DNA of 64,000 bases from Amphiura filiformis (Eukaryota > Echinodermata > Ophiuroidea > Amphilepidida > Amphiuridae), in NCBI RefSeq assembly GCF_039555335.1, contig NC_092641.1, positions 30,316,848-30,380,847 of the forward strand, read 5' to 3'. Shown piece by piece: positions 46,563 to 59,275 of this stretch. The stretch's first letter is position 1. Each line of letters opens with the position of its first letter. A program made the translations under genes and the position numbers. The notes under the pieces are model-generated. The model saw only the letters and a program-made list of their open reading frames with translations, had not been told where the DNA came from and made no database searches.

Positions 46563-46849
46563 TTTGCTATATGAGTGTCAGCCTGTTTATCGGCAATCAA
46601 AAGTGAACTGAGTTTAACGAAAATTTTAGTTTGAATTTTAGTTTGTTTTGGGCAAAAAGTAGATTTATTTTGACTGAAATATACGCGTTCAAAACGAGGG
46701 TAAAATTAATAAAACAGTAATTTATTTACAGATTTTGGTGCTTTTTAACAATAAGAAAATAACACCCAAGAAAAAACAATCTCGAGAGAATCTCGGAAGG
46801 TGCAGGTTGATCATGTTGAACTGCTTATATATATGGAAATAGCAACGTT

Positions 46850-47170
46850 GATTTAACGTCGAAATCCTAACCTGTGCCACTGGGTAATGAAAGAAAAACT
46901 GGGTACAGAATTTTGAAAAAAAAGTACAAAAGTTTGCAAAACATTAAGTCAGCAGGTAGCAAAATCAGCTTTTTTCCAACTTTGCCAAATATACAATTTA
47001 AATTTGCTGAAATAAGAGAGTTTGAAAGTTCCTGCATTATTTTTATGGTATTTTATGATAAAATTCTAGAAAAGGGGGTCACTGAATAGCCAAACTAATA
47101 AAGGGTCGGATATTTTCGACTCAGTGGTCTAATGACAGGCACATACCCGTCACTTCTAAAATTGAATGTC
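46850..47170. repeat. Left fragment of segmental unit C
   Basis: aacgttgatttaacgtcgaa through cttctaaaattgaatg matches 3460-3790 of unit A. The match breaks at gaatgtccc, and unit C resumes at about 49880 with actagattcctttcactcgg. About 2.7 kb has therefore been inserted at this point. Confidence 0.7.
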
Positions 47171-49870
47171 CCCTGCACCTTTGTTCCATAACCATTAAGG
47201 TATAGGACATTTTTCTGCCTCCGCAGGAGGTAGTCTGCTTTGAAATTGACACCTAAAATGCCGCACATTGCGCGGCATGTAGGCCGATTGTACAAATTTA
47301 TATTCTGAGAAGTACTCTAATTTCCGCCCAATATTGAGAGCCCAATTTATATCCCCCACCTCTCTACGTCATACATAAATTCGCCTATCGCCATTTCCGA
47401 ATGTTCAAAAACGTAATCACGCTTCCTCAGCATGTGCAATAAATTAGCATTAAAATTAATCTTATTCTATAGGGATTCTAGAAACACGAAGCATGTGGCG
47501 CCAATGGCGTGGGTCTATCAAGTTCATGAATTATGCATTAGAATATTTTCAAACTCATATGTTGTATAATTGAAGACGAATTAAAAAGACTAGCTTGCGT
47601 ATGCCGTCCTGTCAACCAGACCAAAAATGCCATACCGCGCAGGTCAGCAACCAATCACGGCGCGCCTTTGTCATGACGTCAGACGCAAACTGGTATTTTT
47701 TTAATTCGGCCTTTAATTATAGGTTGTAGCCTCAGCGCTTATCAGCAGCTTTATCGTAGAAGACAAGTTGGAAAACCGTTATGCTGTGGCAATGGGAATA
47801 CACATCAACCGAGGTTTAATTTCATGATTAGGGCCTACATGAAACCTGATTATCAATGCAAAAACTTTGGCTGGAGAAGTTGAAGCTGACGTTCATGGCG
47901 ACACTTTGGATGTGATAATTTGACATCATGGATTGTTTTGTGCAAAATTGGAGGTTTTTTGTGCCGCGGCGAGTCAGCAGACCGACTGGCATGCAGGCCT
48001 AGCTCGACTAGGCCACAATCATGATCATGATGCATTTGAACTGCAATGTATGGTATGTCAGGTATGATACGCCTAGCCGCGCCTATGGCCGGCTTCATTG
48101 CTGTTCAAATACATGTACTAAAGTATTGCAATTTTATTGCGTTGATATAATTCGGAATAATTCGTTCGTTTAAAGTATTTGCTTCCCCAATTCCCATGCG
48201 TGGTTGGTCATGTTGGTGGTATGTATGTCAGTTTTTTACATTCTACTGCTGAGTACTGTTGCATTATTTTTGCATGCATAGTGCATACCCATGATCGCTT
48301 CAAGACTATGACTGAGAAATTTGGTGTTTGTTTGTTAAGATAAAAATAAAAATAAAATGCAAGAATCATCTTTCCCCACGCAATACTTCTTACAAACAAG
48401 GTGTTGATATTGGCCCTTTCGATGCAAGACAAAGCACAAATGAAGGAAACAAAACAAAACAATAATGTTTTTGATTTTTTATTCAATTACACATACAAAA
48501 AAGTAATGACCTATGAAAAGACCCCCCTAAATATAATAATATTAATATTATTTTTAGTCCTGAATACAAACTTAAATATAATAAACAAGCATTAAAGAAT
48601 CTGATACGAAAATGTGTTACTCTGAAACGTTGCAATCGTAATTTTCAGTCAAAAAATCCACGAGAAATGACTCTTGATACAACTTAGGCCTATATTTAAA
48701 AAGCAGAAACGGCTGTCTGCATCTGGAACTCTTCATATCTGAAAGTTTGAAGGTCTTATTTCATACATCGGAATTATCTGCAAGATTGCTTTAGATGACC
48801 GTGGCCCTATTGGCTAATGCACAAATTTAGATTTTCTTTATATTTAAATAATATGTTAAAGCTTTTGCCCTGTAGATTACATTCGGTTCTTGAGATATGG
48901 CCTGTCAAAATGGCGCGAAACCAAAACAAAAAATTGGCAGCAACTTTCTTTTTATTTTCTATATTTTTGACAAGTCCAGTTGCCAGATGATTTTCTAATT
49001 ACATGCATGAATTATGCAAAGTAAAGATTTCAGATAGGCCTACAATTAAAAGAGCAATGGTACTGAGGCATGGTACATGGGTAGAACACACACTATACTA
49101 CAAAATTACGGTTGCGTTTTGGCAAATTTCAATTTGCATAATTAATTAGGGCCACTTATTAGAAAAGTTGATTAGGGCCCTAATTAATTATGCAAATGGA
49201 AATTTGCCAAAGGCATCCATGGGTTTTATATCTCACTTTGTAGCCGATCTGAACATTTTACTTTGTATAATTCTTACATATATAATTAGAAAATAAGGCC
49301 TACCTGACAACATTGCATAACAAAAATAAAAGAAATTTGTTGCCAACTTCTTGGTTTCGCGCCATTTTGACAGGCCACATTTTGGTAACCGAATATCCGA
49401 TTAAAATAAAAAATTCAGTCTTGTAATCAGGAGAGAATGGACTCGCATATTTCAATCAGACAAAATCTATATCCAATAGCGTTACCTTAAAGCTAGCATT
49501 ATAAGTGTCTCCTTAGCTAATAACAAAAGGTGCCCACTGGTATCCTGGAGGCATTGTCTTTTTTTAAGACATTTCTTGTTTGTTTTTGCTATAGCCCCCG
49601 AATGAAATGTATTTAATTATGTTTGTACACTCAGGTAGCATTGTGTATGAATTTTACGTCCGATTTAAGTGCTATTCTTTTTTATGGGCATTTTAGTGTC
49701 TAAAATGGCCCAAAATTAGGGTTTTTCAATATTGCCGTCCATTTAATCTAATCGTCATCCCCATATACTTTATAGGCAAAATAAACAGCACCTAGTTCGG
49801 ATGTAAAATTCACACAAAATGTATTTTGAGTGATTACAAAGAAAATACTTTTTATTCGGGGGCTATGTGG
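47171..49870. mobile_element. 2.7-kb insertion splitting unit C
   Basis: Its limits are set by comparison with units A, B and D. The contents are non-coding as far as I can see. They include a foldback at 48890-49400 (cctgtcaaaatggcgcgaaa pairing with tttcgcgccattttgacagg), an inner palindrome at 49110-49215 (gcataattaattagggcc arms), and a MITE at 49590-49867 with catagcccccgaat ends. A stretch at 49490-49580 (gcattgtctttttttaagac) resembles 40650-40735. I see no TIR for the whole insert, so it may be several events. Confidence 0.55.
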
Positions 49871-49884
49871 TTAAGCAATTATAA

Positions 49885-50270
49885 CTAGATTCCTTTCACT
49901 CGGAGCTGGTTCAATCGTTGAGTCACGGATGTGTGGTGATGGATGGAAATATAGATGAATGCGAAAGGGAGATGATGAGTGAAGAACTTCAGTTTTGTCA
50001 GCATTCAGTTTGAGATCATATTTGCAGTTGACCAATAAAAGTCTTTGACCAGGTTGATACATAGTTGCATGGGTAGGCACAATATAGTATTATATTATTA
50101 TGTAACATTAAATTGAGTATCCTCTACATAAATCATTTTTGACAAGCCATATAAATCTATTATTATAATATCATCAATTAGAGAAGTATAAAGAGTGAAA
50201 GTAAGTAAAGTGGTCCAATAACTGATCCATGTGGAACGCCTTCTTCTGGTGTTCGACTGAGATATGCCGA
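49885..50270 (-). pseudogene. LINE reverse-transcriptase fragment (unit C)
   Basis: NADKTEVLHSSSPF and PSERNLVII are read at about 49900-50000 and GVPHGSV near 50240. The fragment has the same limits as in unit A, with extra small indels between the YVDD region and the NADKTE region. Confidence 0.7.
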
Positions 50271-51078
50271 ATTCCATAAACGATGACACATTGAGTGTAA
50301 TTCTGAAAGTATATGATATAAACCAAGAAAAAGCTGAATTTATTAAATTATTGGAATGTCTATCTGATCGTAACGGCTCTGGTATGAACGTTTCGATAGT
50401 ATGTTTGTGGGACATGAGAGCACATCAGATATGTCGAATTGAATTCTGAATACGAGGAATGTCCTGCTTATTTCAAACAATTTTGATTTTTTTTTTTTGA
50501 ATCGCGATATAATACAAATTTTATGACAAGTTATTAAATTTGATACTTTTTTAAATTTTGGTATTAACAGTCCTCGAAGTAAACTTTCTAAGTCTAATAA
50601 TATGTACTTAAAACTGTATGTAGCTGGGATAAAAAGCCGACGATCAATTGAAAAAGGTTGACCTTTCGTATTGAAGATATGGATTTTCCCCAAAACACCA
50701 AAAGTCCATATCTTCAATACGACAGGTCAACATTTTCAATGGATCATCGGCTTTTCATCCCAGCTACATAGGCACTTTAAGTACATATCATTAGATTTGT
50801 AAATATTTATTTCGAGGACTGTTAACATGGTTTAATATCATGTTTTAATCATTTGCCATAAAATGTGTATTATATCGCGAATTTCAAAGTTATTTGATAT
50901 CAGAAGGACATTCTTATTGTATTCAGAATGCAATTCGATATGTCTGATGTCCTCTCATGTCTCACAAAAAATACTGTCCAAACATTCATACCCCAGCCAC
51001 TAACGAAAAAGTATAATCAATAAGGTTATTGAAGACTTTGTATCAATCATAGCAGCGGTGTAGATTTGATGTAGAACC

Positions 51079-51463
51079 CCGGGGGGGCACTCAACACAAA
51101 TGACCATACGGGTATGCTCCCCGGAAAGACCCCCTTTTGGGGTTTCGCAGCTCGAAAGACCCCTATATTTGACCAAAATAACGCTCCGAAAGACCCTTGA
51201 TTTTGACAATTTCAGCTCTAAAAAAGCTCATTCCTCATATTTCTTGTTTTTTCAGGCGATTTTCAACCAAAAAGCCAAGAAAGACCCTTGATTTTGACTT
51301 TTCGCAGCTCCAAAAGACCCCATTTTACTTGTTCACGGCTCGGTTCGCAGCTCTGAAAGACCCCCTTTTACCGGTACGCCGTCAGCTCCCAAAGACCCAC
51401 CACCTCAAAATTCCGGGGGAGCATACCCACCAAAAATTGTCGATGTGCCCCCCCCCCCCGGGG
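51079..51463. mobile_element. Element of about 385 bp unique to unit C
   Basis: Units A, B and D read gatgtagaaccacatcc here. Unit C has GTAGAACC at 51071-51078 and again at 51464-51471, bracketing an insert with CCGGGGGGGCAC and GTGCCCCC..GGGG ends and repeated ctcgaaagaccc motifs. An eight-base duplication fits hAT or Mutator types. A frame of 167 codons starting inside it is not a gene. Confidence 0.8.
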
Positions 51464-52089
51464 GTAGAACCACATCCCACTTCTTCTCCAGAAAGCTATA
51501 CTGCCATGAATTTTTGGCATTTTAGGAATTGCATTTCCTGCATGCAATTACAGGCAAAAATTGAAGAGCTTTTAATTAACGATTTTAACAGGTGTATGCC
51601 CGCTATGTTGAAGGTTCGCCGATGTCGAAGGTTCGGTATCGAATTGGAATTTTACTCATATTATACCAGAGGGTTCGCTATAATGTCAAATATGAAATAG
51701 TTTACTCGAAAATTGTCGAATAAGAAAGAGGATTAGGCATATATCTACACTCTAAATTTCAAGTATATAAAATAAATCCTAAGGGATTGTTATTAGGGAC
51801 CAATCAAGTATTAGATTTAAAATCAAATCTTACGGATTTAAAATCAGAACTTAAAAATTTCATACTCAAATTTTTAAGATTAATTTCAAATATAATTACA
51901 ATCTTACGGGTTTATTTTTAAATCCTTCTAATTTAGAGTGTAGGGTAAGAGTTAGAGTTAGAATAGTGAGTTATGGCTAGTTTCAAGATCTAGGTTTAGG
52001 GAAAGATTCGACATACCGTATCACATGGCGAACCTTATTCGACATAGCGGGCTATATTAACCGATCTAACATGTTTAAGAATATCTTAC

Positions 52090-52410
52090 CTAACCTTTCC
52101 AATATTGTCGACGTTGCCCGACTTGGGCACGGTCAGAGTAAAGCTCTTCTTCCGCGCGTTTTTCGGAATAAAATGGTGGCTGGTAGCGGGCTTTTTGTTG
52201 ACGTTGCCTGACTTGGGCGCGATCAGAGTTTAGCTCTTCTTCCGCGCGTTTTTCGGCAAGAGGGTCACGGCGTATTTTTGCTTCAGCTGCATCATCATTT
52301 ATCGCCAAGTTGTTTCGATATTGTAGAGTCACATCATGAGCTGGGTTTGCGCAGTGCGCAAATGATGCCACAGCAACAATCAGTATAGCTAGAACTAGGA
52401 CCTTTGCCAT
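52090..52410 (-). CDS. Secreted prepropeptide, duplicated-spacer type (copy C)
   Basis: 106 residues from MAKVLVL. The first 70 residues match copy A (signal 1-20, KIRR at 45-48, EKR, RQR). Then QQKARYQPPFYSEKR is inserted, followed by a second AEEELYSDRAQ block and QRRQYWKG. Basic sites would free a peptide containing ARYQPPFYSE and a terminal QYWKG. A final Gly can be converted to an amide, and an N-terminal Gln to pyroglutamate. The two cysteines of copies A and B are missing. The stop TAG directly abuts a consensus donor, GTAAGA. One substitution, RRQYW preceded by GQ, weakens the last tribasic site. Confidence 0.7.
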   Translation of the reverse strand: MAKVLVLAILIVAVASFAHCANPAHDVTLQYRNNLAINDDAAEAKIRRDPLAEKRAEEELNSDRAQVRQRQQKARYQPPFYSEKRAEEELYSDRAQVGQRRQYWKG

Positions 52411-52467
52411 CGTGACTTCGTGTAGCCTGTTATCATGGTTATGAATAAACCGATATTTTGTTAGGCT

Positions 52468-52474
52468 CTTTATA
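52468..52474 (-). promoter_or_regulatory. TATA box of peptide gene C
   Basis: ACTATAAAGAGCC on the minus strand, 58 bases before the ATG (six bases further than in A, through a small insertion in the leader). CACGTG lies at 52497-52502. Confidence 0.6.
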
Positions 52475-52784
52475 GTTTTCTGCATGACTTATTAATCACG
52501 TGTGTTAGAATATTTACATTCTGGTCCGCAACGAAAATATGTTTGTGCGTGAAATTAATCAACCTTTCCCTCTACTTTTTCCAGTCACAGATTATTCACC
52601 TAAAAGTGTCCCCTAGTGAGTCAAAAAAAAGCAAGGGCGCAGCCATAACAGCATGCAGATCCCGATAATGTGGGGGTGGGGCAGTTTGATAATCTCTCTG
52701 GCTCAATATCTGGACAAGATAGACAAGATCTGAACCTTGCTAGGATATCAATTGACTCGGGGGAAAAAGTCTGAAATTAATTGG

Positions 52785-53082
52785 CAACTTCTGTAGATTA
52801 AATTCAGACTTCCGCTCTCCCCATGGTTCATTTAGGATTGGGTAAATGAATTACCAAAGTACTCCGTCGTTCGGAGGGGACGTTAAGCCGTTGGTCCCGT
52901 GTGCAGAGAGCCATACCTGTACATGTATTTCGCAGCCAGTTTCGAAAAGAGTAGGGTGTTAACCCCTGACTGTTCCCAATCCGTCCCGGTGTTCAAATGG
53001 ACCCCAATGGAAATAATCTTCAATAGAGGCTTTCTTGCGCTATCCAGGGTTGTCAAAACCCGAACAAATCAAATCAAATCAA
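52785..53082 (+). mobile_element. LINE/SINE 3' end with (CAAAT)n tail, unit C
   Basis: Paralogue of 6574-6871 with the same flanking AAATTAATTG repeats and very few differences (for example ccatacctg for ccattcctg). Confidence 0.65.
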
Positions 53083-54544
53083 AATTAATTGACGGGTAAC
53101 CGCCCTTTCTCCCTCCTTTTTCCAGTCACATATTTTTTCACTGAAAAGTGTCTTCTAAGGAGTCAAAAAAGCAAGGGCGCAGCCAGCATGCAGATCTGAT
53201 CACGGAGATGGTGGGCAGCTTGATAGTCCCTCTGACTCAATTTCGGGACAAGATAGACAACAAATTCGGTGCTAAATATGAGCATGGTGTTAAAACATCC
53301 TCAACAAAACCCCCCTTTATGACAAAATAATTTATGTCTGTTACAACGAACGAACTGAAGACGGGATTAATACAGGAGGTGCTGTTCCCACCTAACAACA
53401 CATTATGAGAGTGCCTTCAATAATTAAATAAATTTGTACTCGCTCAGCGGGCAATTTGTGAGCAAATCAGGTCAACTTTGCCAGGGGAAGGCTTTGGCGC
53501 TTTGATATTGACAAAGGTATGTTTGAGTATATGTTAGCAATTAAACTTCAATAAAGGTTATGCTACTTGCAATTTCGCTTTTTACACTCTTCTAGGTTTT
53601 ACACAGTCAAGGTATAGAAGTGAATACCACATTAAACACTTTCAATGCTAAACTATTAGGCTACACATAGACGCTCCTAAACCCTTATGATACATCAAAT
53701 TATTTGCACTCTAAACCCCTAGCTGTAACCATTTTTAAACACGTTAGGCGTTTAGCCAACTTGTTATTAGGCCCAAAAATATTGTTGTGCTGCCCTCAAG
53801 TGGGAAAAAAAATATGGGAAAGTTGGGTCGGTCGGTCGGATTTCTTTTTTTTTTAACCTTCAGTTTTTAAACATCCTTTCAAATATAAATTAGGGGACCA
53901 TTTGTCAATTTTGACTTCTGGATACTTGTTAGACATGTTAGATATTTAATTAAAGATTAGTCTATCAATAAAATATTAATTGGCCTATACTCTACATGTA
54001 CTTTTTCAGAAAAAGGTTTCCTATTTTGATACATATTCTCCTACACATCACAAATCCAAAATAAAAACACCGTCCCTTTGGTTACAAGTTATCACACTTT
54101 GAATTTGTATCTAAACGCATCCTAAAAACTTATATCCGTCCTAAATACCTTAAATGCTACCGTTTAACTAAGCGACATGTTTAGATATCAAACATCAACT
54201 TATTTATAATCTAAACACAATATAACCACCACTGTTTAGCTTGTGTGTAGGTCATACAGGTTGATGTTTGGTATCTAACATATCTAAACATATATAATGT
54301 AAACACAAGTTAAATATTATTTTGGATTTGTGACGTGTAGAAGATAGGTTTCAAAATATGAAACCTTTTTCGGAAAAGGTACATGTAGATAATAATAATG
54401 ATTTGGCTAAAAAAACGCCTAATGTGTCAAAAAAAAGTGTTACAGCTCGGGATTTACAGTGTGGGTATTATTGTAAAATATAAACACAGATTTTATAACA
54501 TTTCACTACACAAACCCTGTTTATGAACATTTTAGTGTTTACAG

Positions 54545-55198
54545 TTAAGGGAAGGGGTATGAACGTTTGGACAGTATTTATTGTGGGACATTAGAGCACA
54601 TCAGACATATCGAATTGCATTCTGAATACGAAGAATGTCCTTCTGATATCAAATAATTTTGATTTTTGAAATTCGCAATGTAATACACATTTTATGGCAA
54701 ATCATTAAAATTGATATTTTTGATATTTAACAGTACTTGAAGTAAACTTTATAAATCTGATGATTTATACTTAAAGTGTATGTAGGAGGGATGACAAGCC
54801 GACGATCAATTGAAAATTTTGACCTTTCGTATTGAAGATATGGATTTCTTTTCCCAAAACACCAAAACAAAATAGGTCTTTTTGGGGAAAAAATCCATAT
54901 CTTCAATAATTTTCAATTGATCGTCGGCTTTTCCTCCCAGCTACATACACTTTAAGAATATATCATTAGATTTATCAAATTTATTTCGAGGACTGTTATA
55001 TATCAAAAATTTGAAAAATATCAAATTTTAATAATTTGTCATAAAATTTGTATTATATCGTGAATTTCAAAAATGAAAATTATTTGATATCAGAAAGACA
55101 TGCTTCGTATTCAGAATGCAATTCGATACGTCTGAGGTGCTCTCATGTCCCACAAAATACTGTCGAAACGGCATAAACGCTCATTCTAGATCCCTTAA
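54545..55198. mobile_element. Separate TTAA hairpin MITE insertion in unit C
   Basis: TTAAGGGAAGGGGTATGAAC on the left and a TCCCTTAA end on the right, with the same body as the hairpin MITE at 4310-4906. The unit A counterpart (about 8885, gtttaaagtaaagcattgta) lacks it. It therefore moved after the A/C duplication and shows the true ends of the family. Confidence 0.8.
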
Positions 55199-56009
55199 GC
55201 ACTGTATAGACGTTTCTAGTTCTGTTAATCATAAACATGGAATTTGTATGCAACTTTGCCGAATTTTATACAATTTGCCGACAACTTTGCATCACTTAAG
55301 TTAAGTTGCGGAACTTACAGAAAGCTTATCACATTTTGAAAATTTTTACTCTACTGTACGACATTTTAATATGCAACATTTGATACAGAGTTTGTATAAG
55401 TTTTCATATCCATGATTAACATTTTTGTAACATAAAACCGTTTAACATATTTAACTTTATATCATTAAACCAGTTGTGTACATTTATCGAGTTGTAACAA
55501 AAACGATAATTAAATTAAATGGATTGTCTAAGCAGAGATTTACAGAGATTGCAATTTCATTAAATTGTAGGCAGCTGTGCGCATTTTATTTTTATTTTAT
55601 GCATTAAGCCGTTTGTATTCGTTTTTGCATTCTGATTAACAGTACTTAAACATAATACAATAATAAACTTAATGACATTAATGAACCTAGTGTGCGCTTT
55701 CATCAAGCTATAGGTAATTAAATTTAATGGTACGTCAATTAAATGAATTTACATTAACCCTTCTAAATACTAGTATCTCAAACCATTTTATTTTCTGATT
55801 AACATTTACAGAACTCTGTTGCAAAAGGACTTTGATCCACTTTTTTACTTTTTAAGCAAAACAGCTTTTTTTAATCATTGTGCAATTATTACTTGTTCTA
55901 TTTGAAATATTTTGGTTTTGGATACAGTGCTGATGATTAGAAACTAAAAGAATAGGTTTGGTACAATTTTCAGAGTCTTAATATTTCTTTTATTATTTCT
56001 TTAATACTG

Positions 56010-57590
56010 ATGTATCTATGGTAGTCTGGAGAGATGATGGTTTTACAAACTCATCCAAGAACATCCAGCAGAACCTGTTTAAAGACTGGAATGAAGACTA
56101 CACGCATTTTATGAACTGAATTTGTGATGAACTTCATCCACCGCCGAACATTGTCGGTATCAACTTTATTGAACTTTGAAAACTTAGATTTGCAAAGAAT
56201 CATATAAATATACAAGAATTCATTATTATTTTGTTGAATTGTGAAATTATATACTTGTGTTGAATATTAGTTATCCAATTATGAGATAACTTACTTGTGG
56301 GACTTTATTGAAACAATTTCATTCAAGGAAACGTCATGATTTGTTTATTTGTGAAATATTGTCAGTGAATCTGATAACAAATCAATTTGTTCTTTGAATT
56401 TGTTCCAAAGATATAATTTTTGTATTTTATGATTCTTAAATCTTACATTTAATTGTGAACATCACAATAAGGTTGTGAAAACAAAACAATTTTGTTTTGA
56501 TCTAGTGTTGAAAACCTAATTTTGGTATTTGGATAATCCTGCAATTAACTTTGTGTATTATAATAATTTATCCTAAAATTCCAAGCATACCAAAAAGGGT
56601 TAAATTTTGATTCAAATATTTATTATTTGAGTGTATTACTTGATAATATATTACGTGCAAGGTTGAAGCCTACAATCATTAATTTTGTGTATTTAATGAT
56701 TTTCTTTTGTTGAAACTTTTGTTTATTTAATGTGGACGAAAAGCTCGCGTTACTAGTTAACATTAATAGTGTAAAACTTGATACAATTTGTACATGTTTT
56801 GAACATTTGTGGTTATTAAACATGTGATATATTATTGGCAATTTGTACAGCAATTGAACAATTGAATAATATATTGAGTTTAAAGATATAATCTTATTTC
56901 ATTGGATATTGATTACTAGTTGTGAGATTGAAATATGAATATGGAATATGAATATGAAATGTAAATATTAAATTATTGTTTAAATTTATTTCATTATAGT
57001 ATAGTGTATATCATGTTGTGTCTAGTATTCTACTGTTTATTATATTGTGTTCTGAAGAACACTCTTAGTCACTTTTGCACACCGTGTATGTGACAGAGTA
57101 TTATTTTCAAGTTAAAAAACTAACGATGGACAATTGTCAATGAAAGTTTCTTTGCAGGAAAAACATCGGCCGTACAATATATGGCGTGACAGTAGTCACG
57201 CACAAAGATAAACATTTCAACATGTTCAATATACGACTACGAATATACCCCAACCAAAATTCACGAAATTTTCAGGCAAGGTAACTTAAGTTATTCTATA
57301 ACATGACACCGATATTTGATTCCGGCGCTTTTTCTTGCTTGATGATATGAACATTTTTGTGTTCGTGACATGCAATTTTTCTCATTTTCCGAGCTACTTT
57401 GGACATGTTCAAGCTTCTTTTTTTCCATTTAATTCAACTTTTACACGTTATTTGTTGCTTTACACAAATGTTTGATGTCTTATCTGTGGTCAGGGTACAT
57501 GAATGATGCAGTATACGACCCGTGTCTTCCATTTCTGGAGCTATTTTGATAAAAAGCGTTTGCCGGCTAAAATTTCAACATTGTGTTACG
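56010..57590. other. AT-rich spacer between units C and D
   Basis: Very AT-rich, with no match to the other units. A short plus-strand frame near 56020-56118 (containing VVWRDDGFTNSSKN) looks somewhat protein-like and is followed by a stop, but I cannot identify it. No other gene is seen. Confidence 0.45.
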
Positions 57591-58874
57591 TAACCCGTGT
57601 TCACCAACCCGTATAAATTTTCTGTCGAACAAAAGAGGTCACGAAGTTGCTGTCGTACTGTTATGCATACATCACTTTAGATCTGAAATCGATCAATTTA
57701 TAATGACACACACAATTCTAAAACAACATCTTTTGCACAGAATTCAATGGGATTTGAAAAGTAAAGTGGCAGTTGAAACTCTAGTGATAACACTTTTACA
57801 GTGCATGATGGGGCTTCCATAAATCATCCTCTGCGGTTACTCCATGCATGGTGTGATTTTTTTCCTCCGACATTCCGCGACTCTTAGTCTCACATCAAAT
57901 TGAGAATCTTAATATTTTAAACTAACGAGGAATTAACTTAGATAACGTACCAAATTAGATTGTATTGATATTTATTAGATTTTATTGACATTTATTATGT
58001 AATTTCCCTTGTTTACAATGACGGAGCATTTTCCGTGCAAATATTCAATTTAACCAATATTCTTTTATTTCAACGGATCGCAGAAACGTGTATGTATAAA
58101 TGGAATGCACATCTGATGAAGAAGGTGACCAGCAATACCATAATAATAATAATAATAATAATAAATCCAATTTTGTAGACACAATGTGTCAATGCGCTAA
58201 ACATAAAAAGTGACGACACCAACAATTCAGCAATAATTACATAACGATATTAAGAAGTTTAGAAGTTCTTGATATGAAGGGGAAAGGCAGATCAGAAATA
58301 TCATGTTCAACACCCGAGGAGGGCACTTAACTTTCGAAGTGACAGGTATTGTATCGGCGTTGGGAAGTAGGGACCTATCACATATAAAGATTGAAATAAC
58401 GTTGTATTTGCAAATGAACTTCATCCTGATTTCAATTTTTGCATTGAAATTTGGTTGCAATCAGGTTGAAATTTCAACCTGATTTCAACTAACCTCTAGG
58501 TTGAAATCAAGTTGAAATCAGGTTAGGTTGAAACTTCGACGTTATATCAACGTTGATTTAACGTCGAAATCCTAACCTGTGTCCAATGGGTAATGAAAGA
58601 AAATTGGGTACACAATTTTGAAAAAACAAGAGTACAAAAGTTTGCAAAACATTGGGTAGGAAAATTAATTTTTTCCAACTTTGCCAAATATACAGTTTAA
58701 ATTTGCTGAAATAAGGGAGTTTGATAGTTTCTGCATTATTTTTATGGTATTTTATTTTATGAAAAAGGGGATCACTGGATAGCCGAACTAATCAGGGTCG
58801 GATATTTTCGACTCAGTGGTCTAATGACAGGCACATACCCGTCACTTCTAAAGTTGAATGACCCCTTGGTTCAG

Positions 58875-59275
58875 CAATTACACCTAGATTTCTTTCACTA
58901 GGAGCTGGTTCAATCGTTGAGTCACGGATGTGTGGTGCCGGATGGAAATGTAGATGAATGCGAAAGGGAGATGATGAGTGAAGAACTTCAGTTTTGTCAG
59001 CATTCAGTTTCAGATCATTGCAGTTGACCAATGCGTTAAGTCTTTGACCAGATTGACACATAGTTCAAGATTAAAAAATAGTTGCATGGGTATCATTGTC
59101 ATTGACTATAACATAAATTTGAGTATCATCTACATAAATCATTTTGACAAGCCATATGAACCTATTATTATAGTATCATCAATTAGAGAAGTATAAAGAA
59201 TGAAAGTAAGTAAAGTGGTCCAATAACTGATCCATGTGGAACGCCTTCTTCTGGTGTTTGACTGAGATATACCGA
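58875..59275 (-). pseudogene. LINE reverse-transcriptase fragment (unit D)
   Basis: The motifs GVPHGSV (about 59245), YVDD (about 59135), NADKTEVLH (about 59005) and PSERNLGVI (about 58895) are present in the same order and in different frames. Confidence 0.7.

Larger units (their letters stand above)
44541..46830. repeat. Segmental duplication unit B, right part
   Basis: It resumes the hairpin MITE right arm at GTACatatcattacattt and runs through the TTAGGG-like MITE and peptide gene B. It ends near aatctcggaaggtg then aggttgatcatg, as unit D does at 61.84 kb. A (TTG)n microsatellite lies at about 46531-46560. Confidence 0.85.
49884..56010. repeat. Segmental duplication unit C, main part
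   Basis: It matches unit A from about 3815 to 9695. Private changes are a CCGGGG-ended element at 51079-51463, a TTAA MITE at 54545-55198, an added inverted segment at about 54270-54415, and loss of the 5040-5280 region. The match ends at tttcttttattatttcttt near 56005. Confidence 0.85.

Noticed and set aside
51197-51700. 167-codon plus-strand frame as a gene
   Set aside because: It starts inside the unit C-specific element and runs out into duplicated non-coding sequence; the other units do not keep the frame.
56020-56118. Protein-like stretch with VVWRDDGFTNSSKN
   Set aside because: Only about 35 codons before a stop, with no start, splice signals or recognisable family; too little to call a gene.
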